Assembly: GCA_017695055.1 (NCBI GenBank)
Contig: JADILY010000090.1
Coordinates: forward strand, 1 to 16,601
Length of the DNA: 16,601 nucleotides
Origin: Merdivivens faecigallinarum
GTDB taxonomy: Bacteria > Bacteroidota > Bacteroidia > Bacteroidales > UBA932
Reading direction: 5' to 3'
Shown: positions 1 to 6,897 of the stretch, piece by piece
Numbering within the stretch: the stretch's first letter is position 1
How the letters are laid out: every line of letters starts with the position of its first letter
Notes under the pieces: generated by a model
Told to the model about the DNA's origin: nothing
Databases searched by the model: none
What the model saw: the letters and a program-made list of their open reading frames with translations, nothing else
Translations under genes and position numbers: made by a program

Positions 1-156
1 GTAGATTATGTCTTCTCCGGCAGCTTTGCCTTTTACAGGCCATGACAGAAGTTGGTCTTCCTTCGGCGTTCCATCCGTGGTCTCCGAGGCTTGGACGCTT
101 GTCGCCTGCGCCGATACTGCCAGCAGGGCCGATAATGCGATGATGATTTTTTTCAT
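1..156 (-). CDS. Exported protein, N-terminal fragment (possible M23 peptidase)
   Basis: Only the first 52 codons are in the window; the gene runs off the left edge. Reading from ATG (154-156, minus strand), the protein starts MKKIIIALSALLAVSAQA, a clear Sec signal peptide: basic start, hydrophobic core and small residues at the likely cleavage site near A18. No lipobox cysteine is visible, so the product is probably periplasmic or secreted. A polar stretch then leads into the segment SWPVKGKAAGEDIIY. That segment resembles the N-terminal region of Bacteroidales M23 (LytM-type) metallopeptidases as I remember them, but no catalytic motif is visible, so this function is a weak inference. It is divergent from the methyltransferase gene at 319, with an AT-rich 162-bp spacer between them. 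Confidence 0.6.
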   Translation of the reverse strand, partial: MKKIIIALSALLAVSAQATSVQASETTDGTPKEDQLLSWPVKGKAAGEDIIY

Positions 157-241
157 GATATTGCGTTTTTTTTATAAATGCCCGAATGTCTGTGCAATTT
201 TAAAAAAATCAGTGTTATATGCAAATTTTCAATACAAATCA

Positions 242-275
242 TTTGGGAATTTTTCGGGATAAATCGGTAACTTTG
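242..275 (+). promoter_or_regulatory. Bacteroidetes-type promoter for the methyltransferase gene
   Basis: A perfect TAnnTTTG -7 box, TAACTTTG, lies at 268-275. A TTTG at 242-245 fits the -33 element, with a 22-bp spacer (19-21 is usual). Transcription would start near 282, giving a leader of about 35 nt before the ATG at 319. This is pattern matching only. Confidence 0.55.
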
Positions 276-318
276 TCTCGCATTAAGCCTGTATGAAGGA
301 CGGAAAGAGAGGAAAACG

Positions 319-1635
319 ATGGGAAAAAATGAAAATATTCTGGAACGGACGGCCGCTTTCGCCTCGGAGCACGCCGGGGACGATTGCGACCGTCTTCTTT
401 TCAATGCCGCGAAATATCCCGGAATAGACATGCGCCTTGCCGTTGATACCATATCGGGAAGGAAACGCTTGTCGCGCAAACTTCCTGATTTTGCGGCGGT
501 GGATGGACTTCTGTATCCGGGCCGCCTTTGTACGGAGCAGTGCAGTTCGGGCGCATGTGCGGCTTATAAGGCCTCTCTCGTGCAGTCCCTCGTTCCCGGA
601 GCCGTCGTTGCGGATATTACCGGAGGGCTCGGGGCCGATGCCTGCCGAATGTCCCGGGTCTGTTCCCGTGTGGTTTGTTTTGAAAGGAATGCCTTGCTTG
701 CGGATTGCGTGAGGCACAATTTCAAGGTGCTCGGCAGGGATAACATAGAAGTCCGCAACGAGGAGGTTTCGCAGGAAAACATCGGGCTTTTGCTTTCCGC
801 ATCGGAACCGTCTTTGGTGTATGCCGACCCTGCCCGGAGGAACAGCGGGGGAGGCAGGACGTTTTCCATCAGGGATTATGAACCCGATATAACGTCCTTC
901 ATCGGGGATGTTTTCAGGCATTGCCGTTATTTTCTCGTGAAGATTTCGCCTATGGAAGACCTGGACTCGGTATTCGAATCGCTTCCGCAATGCCGTGAAA
1001 TCCATGTGGTTTCGTACGCAGGAGAATGCAAGGAGCTTTTGCTCGTATTGGACAGGGACTGGCCCGTGCCCGTGGCGGGCAAGGAAATGCAAGGCGCTGT
1101 GGAGAGAAGCCATGTCGCCGTAGAAAAGAGAAAACGGGTGGCTGTTTCGCTTTCCGATGACGGCATAACTGATATTTTCGGGTTTTCCAAGGAGGAAGAA
1201 GCGTCCGCATCGCCGTATTTTCTGGAATCCGCCGATGAAATCAGGCCGGGGATGGTCCTGTACGTGCCTTCGCCTGCAATCCTCAAGGCCGGGGCCTACA
1301 ACCTTTTCGCTGAAAAATTTTCCCTGACGAAGCTGGATGTGAGCACCCACCTTTATTTGGGACGTTCCGGCGAAGACGGAGAGGTTTCCGGAAGGTCGTG
1401 CGGAATTCCCGGAAAGGCGTATGGAATCATTGATGTGTTTTCTTTCGATAAAAAAAGCATTGCGGAGGTCGCCGGTAAAATAAAGGGACGTGCCGATGTC
1501 ACTGCCAAAAACATCCCTCTGTCATCGGAAGAACTTGCCCGCAGGCTGAAAATCAAATCCGGCGGAGGTCTCCATGTCTGGGGATGCCGTGCCGCCGGAA
1601 AAAATATATTGTTTCTTGCTGAAAGGCTTCAATGA
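319..1635 (+). CDS. Class I SAM-dependent methyltransferase, PG_1098/THUMP-like family
   Basis: A 438-residue protein. The central part is a Rossmann methyltransferase: motif I DITGGLGAD at residues 99-107, the acidic strand-2 end FERN at 121-124, and a catalytic-loop-like YADPARR at 168-174 in the position of the NPPY/DPPY motif of nucleic-acid N-methyltransferases. The C-terminal third (about 300-438) fits the small ferredoxin-like and THUMP-like RNA-binding modules found in the Bacteroidetes PG_1098 family. The architecture suggests methylation of RNA, but the substrate is not known to me. The ATG at 319 is preceded by an A/G-rich stretch and sits about 35 nt after a good -7 box. The gene is monocistronic by appearance: divergent from its left neighbour and closed by a hairpin terminator before the convergent peptidase gene. 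Family assignment is good; the RNA target is inference. Confidence 0.85.
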   Translation: MGKNENILERTAAFASEHAGDDCDRLLFNAAKYPGIDMRLAVDTISGRKRLSRKLPDFAAVDGLLYPGRLCTEQCSSGACAAYKASLVQSLVPGAVVADITGGLGADACRMSRVCSRVVCFERNALLADCVRHNFKVLGRDNIEVRNEEVSQENIGLLLSASEPSLVYADPARRNSGGGRTFSIRDYEPDITSFIGDVFRHCRYFLVKISPMEDLDSVFESLPQCREIHVVSYAGECKELLLVLDRDWPVPVAGKEMQGAVERSHVAVEKRKRVAVSLSDDGITDIFGFSKEEEASASPYFLESADEIRPGMVLYVPSPAILKAGAYNLFAEKFSLTKLDVSTHLYLGRSGEDGEVSGRSCGIPGKAYGIIDVFSFDKKSIAEVAGKIKGRADVTAKNIPLSSEELARRLKIKSGGGLHVWGCRAAGKNILFLAERLQ

Positions 1636-1642
1636 TGCCTGG

Positions 1643-1663
1643 AAGCCGTTTGAAACGGTTTTT
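1643..1663 (+). terminator. Rho-independent terminator after the methyltransferase gene
   Basis: The stem AAGCCGTT (1643-1650) pairs with AACGGTTT (1654-1661, one G-T wobble) around a TGA loop, and runs into five Ts (1659-1663). It fills the 28-bp gap between two convergent stop codons. In the minus direction a different stem is possible (GAAGCC 1642-1647 with GGCTTC 1625-1630), followed only by a short T run, so termination of the peptidase gene here is less certain. Confidence 0.65.
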
Positions 1664-3766
1664 CTACATGTCCTTGAGCCATTTCAGCCAGAAGAACTTG
1701 TTGGCCGCATTGAAATGTTCCGCCTGGTAACCGCGGTATCCGTGTTTTCCTTCCGGATAAATCATCATCTCGAAGCGTTTGCCCTCTTTCTGGAGCAGGT
1801 CCACCAATTGCATCGTCTGCTGGAAATGCACGTTGTCGTCCGCCGTTCCGTGGGTGAGTTTCAGCATGTGGGTAGGCTTGGACATGTCGATGCCGTGCCC
1901 TGATGCAGGCTCTCCGTCCGTGCCGTCCGGGACTGTCTTCATGTATTCGGTAGGATACATGTCCGCATAGTTCAGTACCTTGTCGGCATATCCTTCCGGA
2001 TTCCTTTCCGGAGTATCCATATAACGTTCGGTGTAGTGTGAATCGTACAGCATCCAGTCGTATACCCCGCCTCCGGCTATTCCGAAATTGAAATGTTCAT
2101 GTCCCTTGGTAAGGCACATCACCGTCATCGTGCCTCCGAATGAAAATCCTTCGACACCTATCTTGTTGCCGTCCACGTATGGAAGAGACTTGAAATATTC
2201 GGACCATGCTATGAAGTCCTGCAACTCGTAGTTCATGAGGTTCCGGTAAATCATGTCCAGACCCTTTCTTCCGCAGCATCCCGAGGCGCGGTTGTCCACG
2301 ATTACCTCGATGATGCCGTTGTTAGCCCACCACTGGGTGGCATCGTTTATCCCTCTCCATCTGTCGCGTACCATCGGAGTGTCCGGGCCGCCGTAAATAT
2401 CGAAGTGGACAGGATATTTTTTCGAAGGGTCGAAATCGACAGGATAGAAAATCAGCCCCGGAAGGATAAAGCCGTCTTCGGTTTCGAGATACACGGTTTC
2501 AGGCAGGGCGATGGCATAACTGTCGAATCCGCTTCCTTTCATGTCGGCGATTATTTCCTCCTTAAGGCTTCCATCGCGGTTGTGTTTCCCAGTGCGGAAA
2601 ACGGAGACTTTCGGAGGGGTGACCGCGTTGGAATAAGTCGCTGCAAACTGTTTGAAATCATCTGAAAATACGACCTTGTGCACATCATAGTCTTCATCCG
2701 TGAGGGCCGTGATGTTCCCTTCGGTGTCGGCCTTGTAAAGCGCACGCCTTATTTTTGAAGCGCGCATTGCAAGAAAATAGATGTCGTTGTTCTTCGGGTT
2801 CACGCCGACAAGGGATATGTTCCAGTTTTCCCCCGAGGTAATCCTTTTTACCCCGCTTCCGTCATACGGCAGGAAATATATCTGCTGCCAGCCTTCGAAA
2901 TCGCGCACCATGTAAAGTCCGTCCTTTTCGAAAATTATTTCCTGCATCCAGTTTATCCATGTAGGGTAGGATTCCTCGTAGACAAGGCGCTTCTCCCCGT
3001 TTTCCGCGCTGACGGCATAGAGGGTAAGCTCGTTCTGAACCCTCGGCATGTGCGCTATGTAAAATTCCCTGCTGTCGTCGCCCCAGAAAGGTATTCCGAA
3101 ATACTGGTCAAGTTTTTCATCGAAATCGGCCCATACGGTTTCAGGCTTTCCGGAAGATATGTCGGCCATCCCGATTCTTACCTCGGGATTCCTGTCCCCG
3201 GCTTTCGGATAATGGTAGCTGAACAGTTCGCCGTGCTGTCCGTCGGACAGATAAATCGGGAAAACAGGCACTCCGGTGTTGTCGAATCTGTAGAACCCTA
3301 TCCTCCTGCTGTCCGGAGACCACCAGAAAGCCTTGTAGTTCGTGGCCCTTCCGAGTATTTCCTCATAATATACCCATGAGGCGTATCCGCTGGTAATCAT
3401 GTCGTTGCCGTCATCGGTAATCCTGATTTCCTTCCCGTCTGCGACATTGTATACATAAAGGTCCCCTCCCTTCGTATATGCTATCTTCGTACTGTCCGGA
3501 GAGTAGGTCGGGTTTACTGCCCCGGCCGGCATGTTTTCTGGGAAGACGGTCTTTTTTGCAGGTTCTTTCGAGAAAACGAATTTCCTGCCGTTCCAGTAAT
3601 ATTCCTGCGGTATGTCGTTGAGGATGCCTTCCGGCAGTTTTCCTGAAATGTTTTCCTCGGTGAGACGGATTTTTCCGGTATTGTCGGGAAATTCTTCTGC
3701 GTGGGTAGTCCCTGAAATCAGCAGTGCCGCCGTTATCGCGGCGAGAACGAGACCTGAATGTTTCAT
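1664..3766 (-). CDS. Exported DPP IV-family prolyl peptidase (S9)
   Basis: A 700-residue exopeptidase that would remove dipeptides (or tripeptides, as PtpA does) from proline-containing peptides in the periplasm or outside the cell. Signal peptide at residues 1-23 ends GTTHA, with no lipobox. Residues about 45-420 form the DPP IV beta-propeller and include the paired glutamates E135-E136 (WVYYEEI) that hold the substrate amino terminus in DPP IV enzymes. Residues about 430-700 form the alpha/beta-hydrolase domain: oxyanion tyrosine Y458 in DIYGGP, nucleophile S542 in GFSFGG, acid D644 in HGTADDN and H675 in PEGKHG. The full triad and normal length imply an active enzyme. The nucleophile elbow reads GFSFGG where GWSYGG is usual, and a polar loop at about 611-628 precedes the Asp strand. 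DPP IV and PtpA specificities cannot be told apart here. It is divergent from the sugar mutase gene, with its own promoter candidate. Confidence 0.92.
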   Translation of the reverse strand: MKHSGLVLAAITAALLISGTTHAEEFPDNTGKIRLTEENISGKLPEGILNDIPQEYYWNGRKFVFSKEPAKKTVFPENMPAGAVNPTYSPDSTKIAYTKGGDLYVYNVADGKEIRITDDGNDMITSGYASWVYYEEILGRATNYKAFWWSPDSRRIGFYRFDNTGVPVFPIYLSDGQHGELFSYHYPKAGDRNPEVRIGMADISSGKPETVWADFDEKLDQYFGIPFWGDDSREFYIAHMPRVQNELTLYAVSAENGEKRLVYEESYPTWINWMQEIIFEKDGLYMVRDFEGWQQIYFLPYDGSGVKRITSGENWNISLVGVNPKNNDIYFLAMRASKIRRALYKADTEGNITALTDEDYDVHKVVFSDDFKQFAATYSNAVTPPKVSVFRTGKHNRDGSLKEEIIADMKGSGFDSYAIALPETVYLETEDGFILPGLIFYPVDFDPSKKYPVHFDIYGGPDTPMVRDRWRGINDATQWWANNGIIEVIVDNRASGCCGRKGLDMIYRNLMNYELQDFIAWSEYFKSLPYVDGNKIGVEGFSFGGTMTVMCLTKGHEHFNFGIAGGGVYDWMLYDSHYTERYMDTPERNPEGYADKVLNYADMYPTEYMKTVPDGTDGEPASGHGIDMSKPTHMLKLTHGTADDNVHFQQTMQLVDLLQKEGKRFEMMIYPEGKHGYRGYQAEHFNAANKFFWLKWLKDM

Positions 3767-3804
3767 ATTTATGAAAATATCTTTATTTTAAAACAATTTT
3801 CCTG

Positions 3805-3836
3805 CAAAATAAGCATTAATTTTTCTTCATGCCAAG
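3805..3836 (-). promoter_or_regulatory. Candidate promoter for the DPP IV-family gene
   Basis: On the minus strand, CTTG (plus 3833-3836) and TTATTTTG (plus 3805-3812) are separated by exactly 20 bp. They match the Bacteroidetes -33 TTTG and -7 TAnnTTTG elements with one mismatch each. The leader to the ATG at 3766 would be about 30-35 nt. It partly overlaps the divergent promoter of the sugar mutase gene. Confidence 0.35.
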
Positions 3837-3844
3837 AAAATCGG

Positions 3845-3852
3845 TAAATTTG
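3845..3852 (+). promoter_or_regulatory. -7 box for the sugar mutase gene, which decides its start
   Basis: A perfect TAAATTTG (TAnnTTTG) is at 3845-3852; a weak TTTT at 3821-3824 occupies the -33 position. Transcription would begin at about 3857-3860, on or after the in-frame upstream ATG at 3857. That ATG is therefore unlikely to be used, and ATG 3908 becomes the likely start. Confidence 0.5.
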
Positions 3853-3907
3853 AAGGATGTTATTATTGGAAACAGTTTCGAAAAAACGGACTAAAAAATA
3901 TTCGATT

Positions 3908-5617
3908 ATGGAAAAGGATTACAGGGCTGTCGCCCAGAGCTGGCTCGACGGCAGTTACGATGAGGCTACGAAACAGGAAGTAAGGGCGTTGATGTCAGGG
4001 GACCCTGCCGCGCTTGAAGATGCGTTTTACAGGAATCTCGAATTCGGTACCGGAGGACTCCGCGGGATAATGGGCGCCGGGACGAACAGGATGAACCGCT
4101 ACACCGTGGGCATGGCTACGCAGGGCCTTGCCAATTATATCAGGAAGCACCATCCGGTTGCAGGTACCTGTCTCTGCATTTCGCACGACAACCGCAACCA
4201 TAGCCGCGAATTTGCGTTGATAACGGCGGATGTGCTTTCAGCTAACGGTTTCGATGTGTATATATTTGATAGCCTGAGGCCTACTCCGGAACTGAGTTAT
4301 GCCGTAAGGCTGAAAAAGGCCGTGGCGGGGGTGATGATTACGGCTTCCCACAATCCGAAAGAATACAACGGCTATAAGGTGTTCTGGTCCGACGGGGGGC
4401 AGGTGACTTCTCCGGTAGACAAGGAAATCGTGGCGGAGGTAAACCGTATCGGCAGCCCGGCCGAAGTCAGGTTCGTCCCTGGAGAAGATGCCGGGATTAT
4501 CCGCACGATGGGCGAGGATGTGGATTCGGCTTATCTGAAGGACATACTCTCGCTGACACTTTCTCCGGAATCCGTCGCACGTCACAATGATATCAGGATT
4601 GTCTACACTCCTTTGCACGGGACCGGTGTCAGGCTCGTGCCGCGTGCCCTTGACATGCTCGGCTTCAAAAACGTTTTCCATGTGCCGGAACAGGATGTGA
4701 ACGACGGGGATTTCCCTACCGTGAAGTCTCCTAATCCTGAGGAGCCGTCGGCTTTGAAAATGGCTCTTGAAACGGCAGAGCGCAACAGTGCGGACATAGT
4801 CCTTGCAACGGATCCCGATGCCGACAGGGTAGGGGTGGCGGTACGTGACGGCAACGGTAAAATGATATTGCTGAACGGCAACCAGACTGCCTCCATACTG
4901 ACATATTACATACTCACCCGCTGGAAGGAACTCGGGAAACTCTCCTGCCGGAACCCGTACATAGTCAAGACTATCGTAACCACCGGGCTGCTGAAGGCCA
5001 TAGCTTCTGATTTCGGAGTCAGGACCTACGATGTGCTTACGGGTTTCAAATATATCGCCGAGGTAGTGAAGGAAAACGAAGGGCGTGCGGTCTTCGTGTG
5101 CGGAGGCGAGGAGAGTTACGGTTTCAATGTAGGAGAATTCGTGCGTGACAAGGATGCGGTGATTTCCTGTTCCATGGTAGCCGAAGCCGCAGCATGGGCG
5201 GCAGACAGGGGCAAGACACTTTACGGCCTGCTTGAGGAGATTTATTCGAAATACGGCTATTACCGTGAAAAATTGCTTTCATATACCATGAAGGGAAAAT
5301 CCGGGCTTGAAAAGATAGCTTCTCTCATGGCGGAGTTCCGTGCCGCTCCTTTGAAATCGGTAGGAGGTGCTCCTGTCGCGCGTGTCATCGATTATGCTGA
5401 ACCCGAAAAGACGGGCCTGCCTTCATCGAATGTGCTCCAGTATGTTGCGGAAGACGGTACCGTGCTGACAGTCAGGCCTTCGGGTACCGAGCCCAAAATC
5501 AAGTTCTATATCGGGCTTTCCGAAAAAGCCGACGGCTGTTCCCTGACCGATGCCGCCGTCCGTGCCGACGAAAGGATTGCCGCCATCGAGAACGAGGTAA
5601 ATGCGATGGTGAGCTGA
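3908..5617 (+). CDS. Phospho-sugar mutase (phosphoglucomutase/phosphomannomutase)
   Basis: A 569-residue alpha-D-phosphohexomutase that moves phosphate between C1 and C6 of glucose or mannose in the cytoplasm, linking glycolysis to nucleotide-sugar and polysaccharide synthesis. All four domains are present: phosphoserine loop TASHNP (S147), Mg2+ loop DPDADR (302-307), sugar-binding GGEES (399-403) and the phosphate-binding loop RPSGTEPK (523-530). The length and the start MEKDYRAVAQSWL match the long bacterial class (PgcA-like, about 570-580 residues). An in-frame ATG at 3857 would add 17 residues but lies at the predicted transcription start, so I chose ATG 3908. Glucose and mannose specificity cannot be separated from motifs alone. 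Monocistronic by appearance: a 450-bp spacer and a convergent gene follow. Confidence 0.93.
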   Translation: MEKDYRAVAQSWLDGSYDEATKQEVRALMSGDPAALEDAFYRNLEFGTGGLRGIMGAGTNRMNRYTVGMATQGLANYIRKHHPVAGTCLCISHDNRNHSREFALITADVLSANGFDVYIFDSLRPTPELSYAVRLKKAVAGVMITASHNPKEYNGYKVFWSDGGQVTSPVDKEIVAEVNRIGSPAEVRFVPGEDAGIIRTMGEDVDSAYLKDILSLTLSPESVARHNDIRIVYTPLHGTGVRLVPRALDMLGFKNVFHVPEQDVNDGDFPTVKSPNPEEPSALKMALETAERNSADIVLATDPDADRVGVAVRDGNGKMILLNGNQTASILTYYILTRWKELGKLSCRNPYIVKTIVTTGLLKAIASDFGVRTYDVLTGFKYIAEVVKENEGRAVFVCGGEESYGFNVGEFVRDKDAVISCSMVAEAAAWAADRGKTLYGLLEEIYSKYGYYREKLLSYTMKGKSGLEKIASLMAEFRAAPLKSVGGAPVARVIDYAEPEKTGLPSSNVLQYVAEDGTVLTVRPSGTEPKIKFYIGLSEKADGCSLTDAAVRADERIAAIENEVNAMVS

Positions 5618-5730
5618 AACCCGCGGGGATATTTTTGTGTAGCGCGTTTTTGTGCGGGGGATTTTTCCACCCGATGTCCATCTGTTAATTGTGTAATATA
5701 TTGAAAATCAGTATATCATGAAAATTGGAA

Positions 5731-5766
5731 CTGTCTTTGGGTATGTCAGAAAGTACCCAAAGACAG
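5731..5766. repeat. Perfect 13-bp inverted repeat (stem-loop)
   Basis: CTGTCTTTGGGTA (5731-5743) and its exact reverse complement TACCCAAAGACAG (5754-5766) flank a 10-nt loop. As RNA this is a very stable hairpin on either strand. Neither side is followed by a T run, so it does not look like a simple terminator. It may be a repeat-element arm or a folded RNA. Confidence 0.85.
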
Positions 5767-5814
5767 CCCTGATTTTGCAAGTTGTTGATTATCAGCTGCT
5801 CCAGAAAAGGAGGC

Positions 5815-5879
5815 TGGCTGTGGGGTGGAAAATTTGCCGACAAAATCCAGTTTTCCCCCCTTCGTCCCTCTTCCAGCCA
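5815..5879. repeat. Nested imperfect stem-loop
   Basis: The outer arms TGGCTG (5815-5820) and CAGCCA (5874-5879) enclose inner arms GGGGTGGAAAA (5822-5832) and TTTTCCCCCC (5851-5860), which pair with a single bulged T. The pieces are in register, as expected for one long folded transcript or a small palindromic element. Neither strand shows a clear promoter. Confidence 0.55.
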
Positions 5880-5925
5880 ATTCGTCATCTGAGATGCAGG
5901 TTCCCTGGCCGCCCGAAAAAGTTTA

Positions 5926-5986
5926 GAGCGAGTTGTGTTTTGTTAAGTTATTGACAATAAGTTACTTGTAAATATTCTACTCGCTC
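5926..5986. repeat. 8-bp inverted repeat around an AT-rich core
   Basis: GAGCGAGT (5926-5933) and ACTCGCTC (5979-5986) are exact reverse complements, 45 bp apart. The core is AT-rich and contains the near-palindrome TTATTGACAATAA (5949-5961) and two copies of AAGTTA. The arms could be terminal repeats of a small element or the closing stem of an RNA. Confidence 0.5.
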
Positions 5987-6005
5987 CCGACGTTGAAAAA
6001 TCAGC

Positions 6006-6071
6006 TCCGCAAATCTATCATTCTGCAAAATCCACAGCTCTGCAAAATCCACAGTTCCGCAAATCCTTCAC
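6006..6071. repeat. About four copies of a 16-17-bp tandem repeat at the pssA 3' end
   Basis: The unit TCTGCAAAATCCACAGY occurs at 6022-6038 and 6039-6055. Diverged copies beginning TCCGCAAATC lie on each side (6006-6021 and 6056 onward). The last copy runs over the pssA stop codon (6068-6070). The units abut with no spacers, so this is a minisatellite-like repeat and not a CRISPR array. Confidence 0.8.
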
Positions 6072-6874
6072 TGTTTTCTGTAACGAGCTATTCCGCCAGC
6101 TATGGTGTTTATAATGATGTATGCCGTGGAGAATGTGCAGATGCCTCCTGCCAGTGCGTGGAGGAAGCCGTCTGCGAGGAAGGTGAGGAGTACCGCGATG
6201 CCGGCAACAATCGGAGTGGCGAAAATGGCAATCAGTGCGGCCCGTGAGCCGTATGGCTGCTGTCCGGAAGCCCCTGCTTCATCCTGTGTCCCGTTGCCCT
6301 GTGTCCCGGAAGCTTTGGAAAAGCTTTTCAGCGAGGCCATCGGAACGCGACTCAACATCAGCCTGCAAGCTATGTAGACTATGGCCGGCATGGCTATGAA
6401 GCTCCTTGCCATCAGGTTGTGAATCCAGCCGATTTCATATAAATCCATAATTGCCGCCACCGAGCCGATGAACATTGCGGCGGCCGGTACAGGGAGGCCC
6501 CTGAAGCCGTGTGCCTGCGTTTCGTCGGTGTTGAATTTGGCCAGTCTCAATGCGGCGCAAGGCACGAGCAGCAAAGGTATGTAGGTGAACCATAGCGGCC
6601 CTATGAAGTTTTCCTGCATCATGTAGAAGAGCATCAGCGCCGGAAGGGTGCCGAAACTTACGAGGTCGGCGAGGGAATCGAGTTCCTTGCCTATGGCCGA
6701 GTAGGCTTTGAGCCCGCGTGCGGCCGCGCCGTCGAGCACATCGAACAAGGCTGCCGCGAGCATCAGCACGAAGGCACAGCCGATATCGCCTTTAGCCGCG
6801 TAAATAATACCGAACACTCCTGAAACAAGGTTCAGGAGTGTTATCGTATTTGGTATATGTCTTGATAATCCCAT
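6068..6874 (-). CDS. pssA: CDP-diacylglycerol-serine O-phosphatidyltransferase
   Basis: A 268-residue integral membrane enzyme that joins L-serine to CDP-diacylglycerol to make phosphatidylserine, precursor of phosphatidylethanolamine. The CDP-alcohol phosphotransferase signature is complete: D45, D48-G49, A52-R53, G62, D66 and D70. Around it lie several hydrophobic segments (about 10-45, 75-115, 130-145, 158-175, 211-235, 243-262). The HIPNTITLLNL start is typical of the PssA branch. A hydrophilic Gly/Gln/Ser-rich stretch at residues 186-209 separates two membrane segments and is encoded by a short direct repeat (6283-6308), probably a lineage-specific loop. The gene follows the C1 peptidase by 23 bp on the same strand, so they may be co-transcribed although their functions are unrelated. 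No phosphatidylserine decarboxylase gene is next to it. Confidence 0.92.
   Translation of the reverse strand: MGLSRHIPNTITLLNLVSGVFGIIYAAKGDIGCAFVLMLAAALFDVLDGAAARGLKAYSAIGKELDSLADLVSFGTLPALMLFYMMQENFIGPLWFTYIPLLLVPCAALRLAKFNTDETQAHGFRGLPVPAAAMFIGSVAAIMDLYEIGWIHNLMARSFIAMPAIVYIACRLMLSRVPMASLKSFSKASGTQGNGTQDEAGASGQQPYGSRAALIAIFATPIVAGIAVLLTFLADGFLHALAGGICTFSTAYIIINTIAGGIARYRKQ
6283..6308 (-). repeat. In-frame 15-bp-period direct repeat inside pssA
   Basis: CCTGTGTCCCG (plus strand) occurs at 6283-6293 and again at 6298-6308. It encodes the repeated GTQ in GTQGNGTQDE (residues 190-199). The 15-bp period keeps the frame, and the repeat lies in the polar loop between membrane segments, so it looks like slippage expansion in a tolerant loop. 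Confidence 0.75.
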
Positions 6875-6897
6875 GGATTGCAGTTTAATGCCTTACC

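Larger units (their letters stand above)
5618..6067. other. 450-bp gene-free spacer rich in inverted repeats
   Basis: This spacer separates the 3' ends of two convergent genes (sugar mutase and pssA). I see no credible coding sequence: the largest open frame (5685-5888, minus, 67 codons) has no family resemblance and is full of the repeat structures. In order it holds a G/C hairpin candidate (CGGGGG 5655-5660 with CCACCCG 5667-5673), a perfect 13-bp inverted repeat (5731-5766), a nested stem (5815-5879), an 8-bp inverted repeat (5926-5986) and a 17-bp tandem repeat (from 6006). No classic poly-T terminator for the sugar mutase gene stands out. It could be a REP/MITE-type repeat, a small RNA gene, or remains of an inserted element; I cannot choose between these. 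Confidence 0.6.

Noticed and set aside
283..1350. A 355-codon open frame on the minus strand opposite the methyltransferase gene
   Set aside because: It lies wholly antisense to a gene with clear SAM and catalytic motifs. Its translation has no domain-like pattern and is rich in Arg, His and Pro, as expected from a shadow frame.
5620..5640. Terminator for the sugar mutase gene formed by CCCGCGGG followed by a T-rich stretch
   Set aside because: The palindrome leaves only a two-base loop and cannot form a normal hairpin; the T run is interrupted. Not strong enough to list.
5685..5888. A 67-codon open frame (minus) in the structured spacer
   Set aside because: Its codons are made up largely of the inverted-repeat arms, it resembles no family known to me, and the repeats explain the sequence better.
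6022..6056. DnaA-box cluster or replication origin (AATCCACA units)
   Set aside because: Each unit differs from TTATCCACA at two positions, and no dnaA, gidA or AT-rich unwinding region is present.
6006..6071. CRISPR-like array
   Set aside because: Units are 16-17 bp and directly abutting with no spacers, and no cas gene is nearby. It is a tandem repeat.
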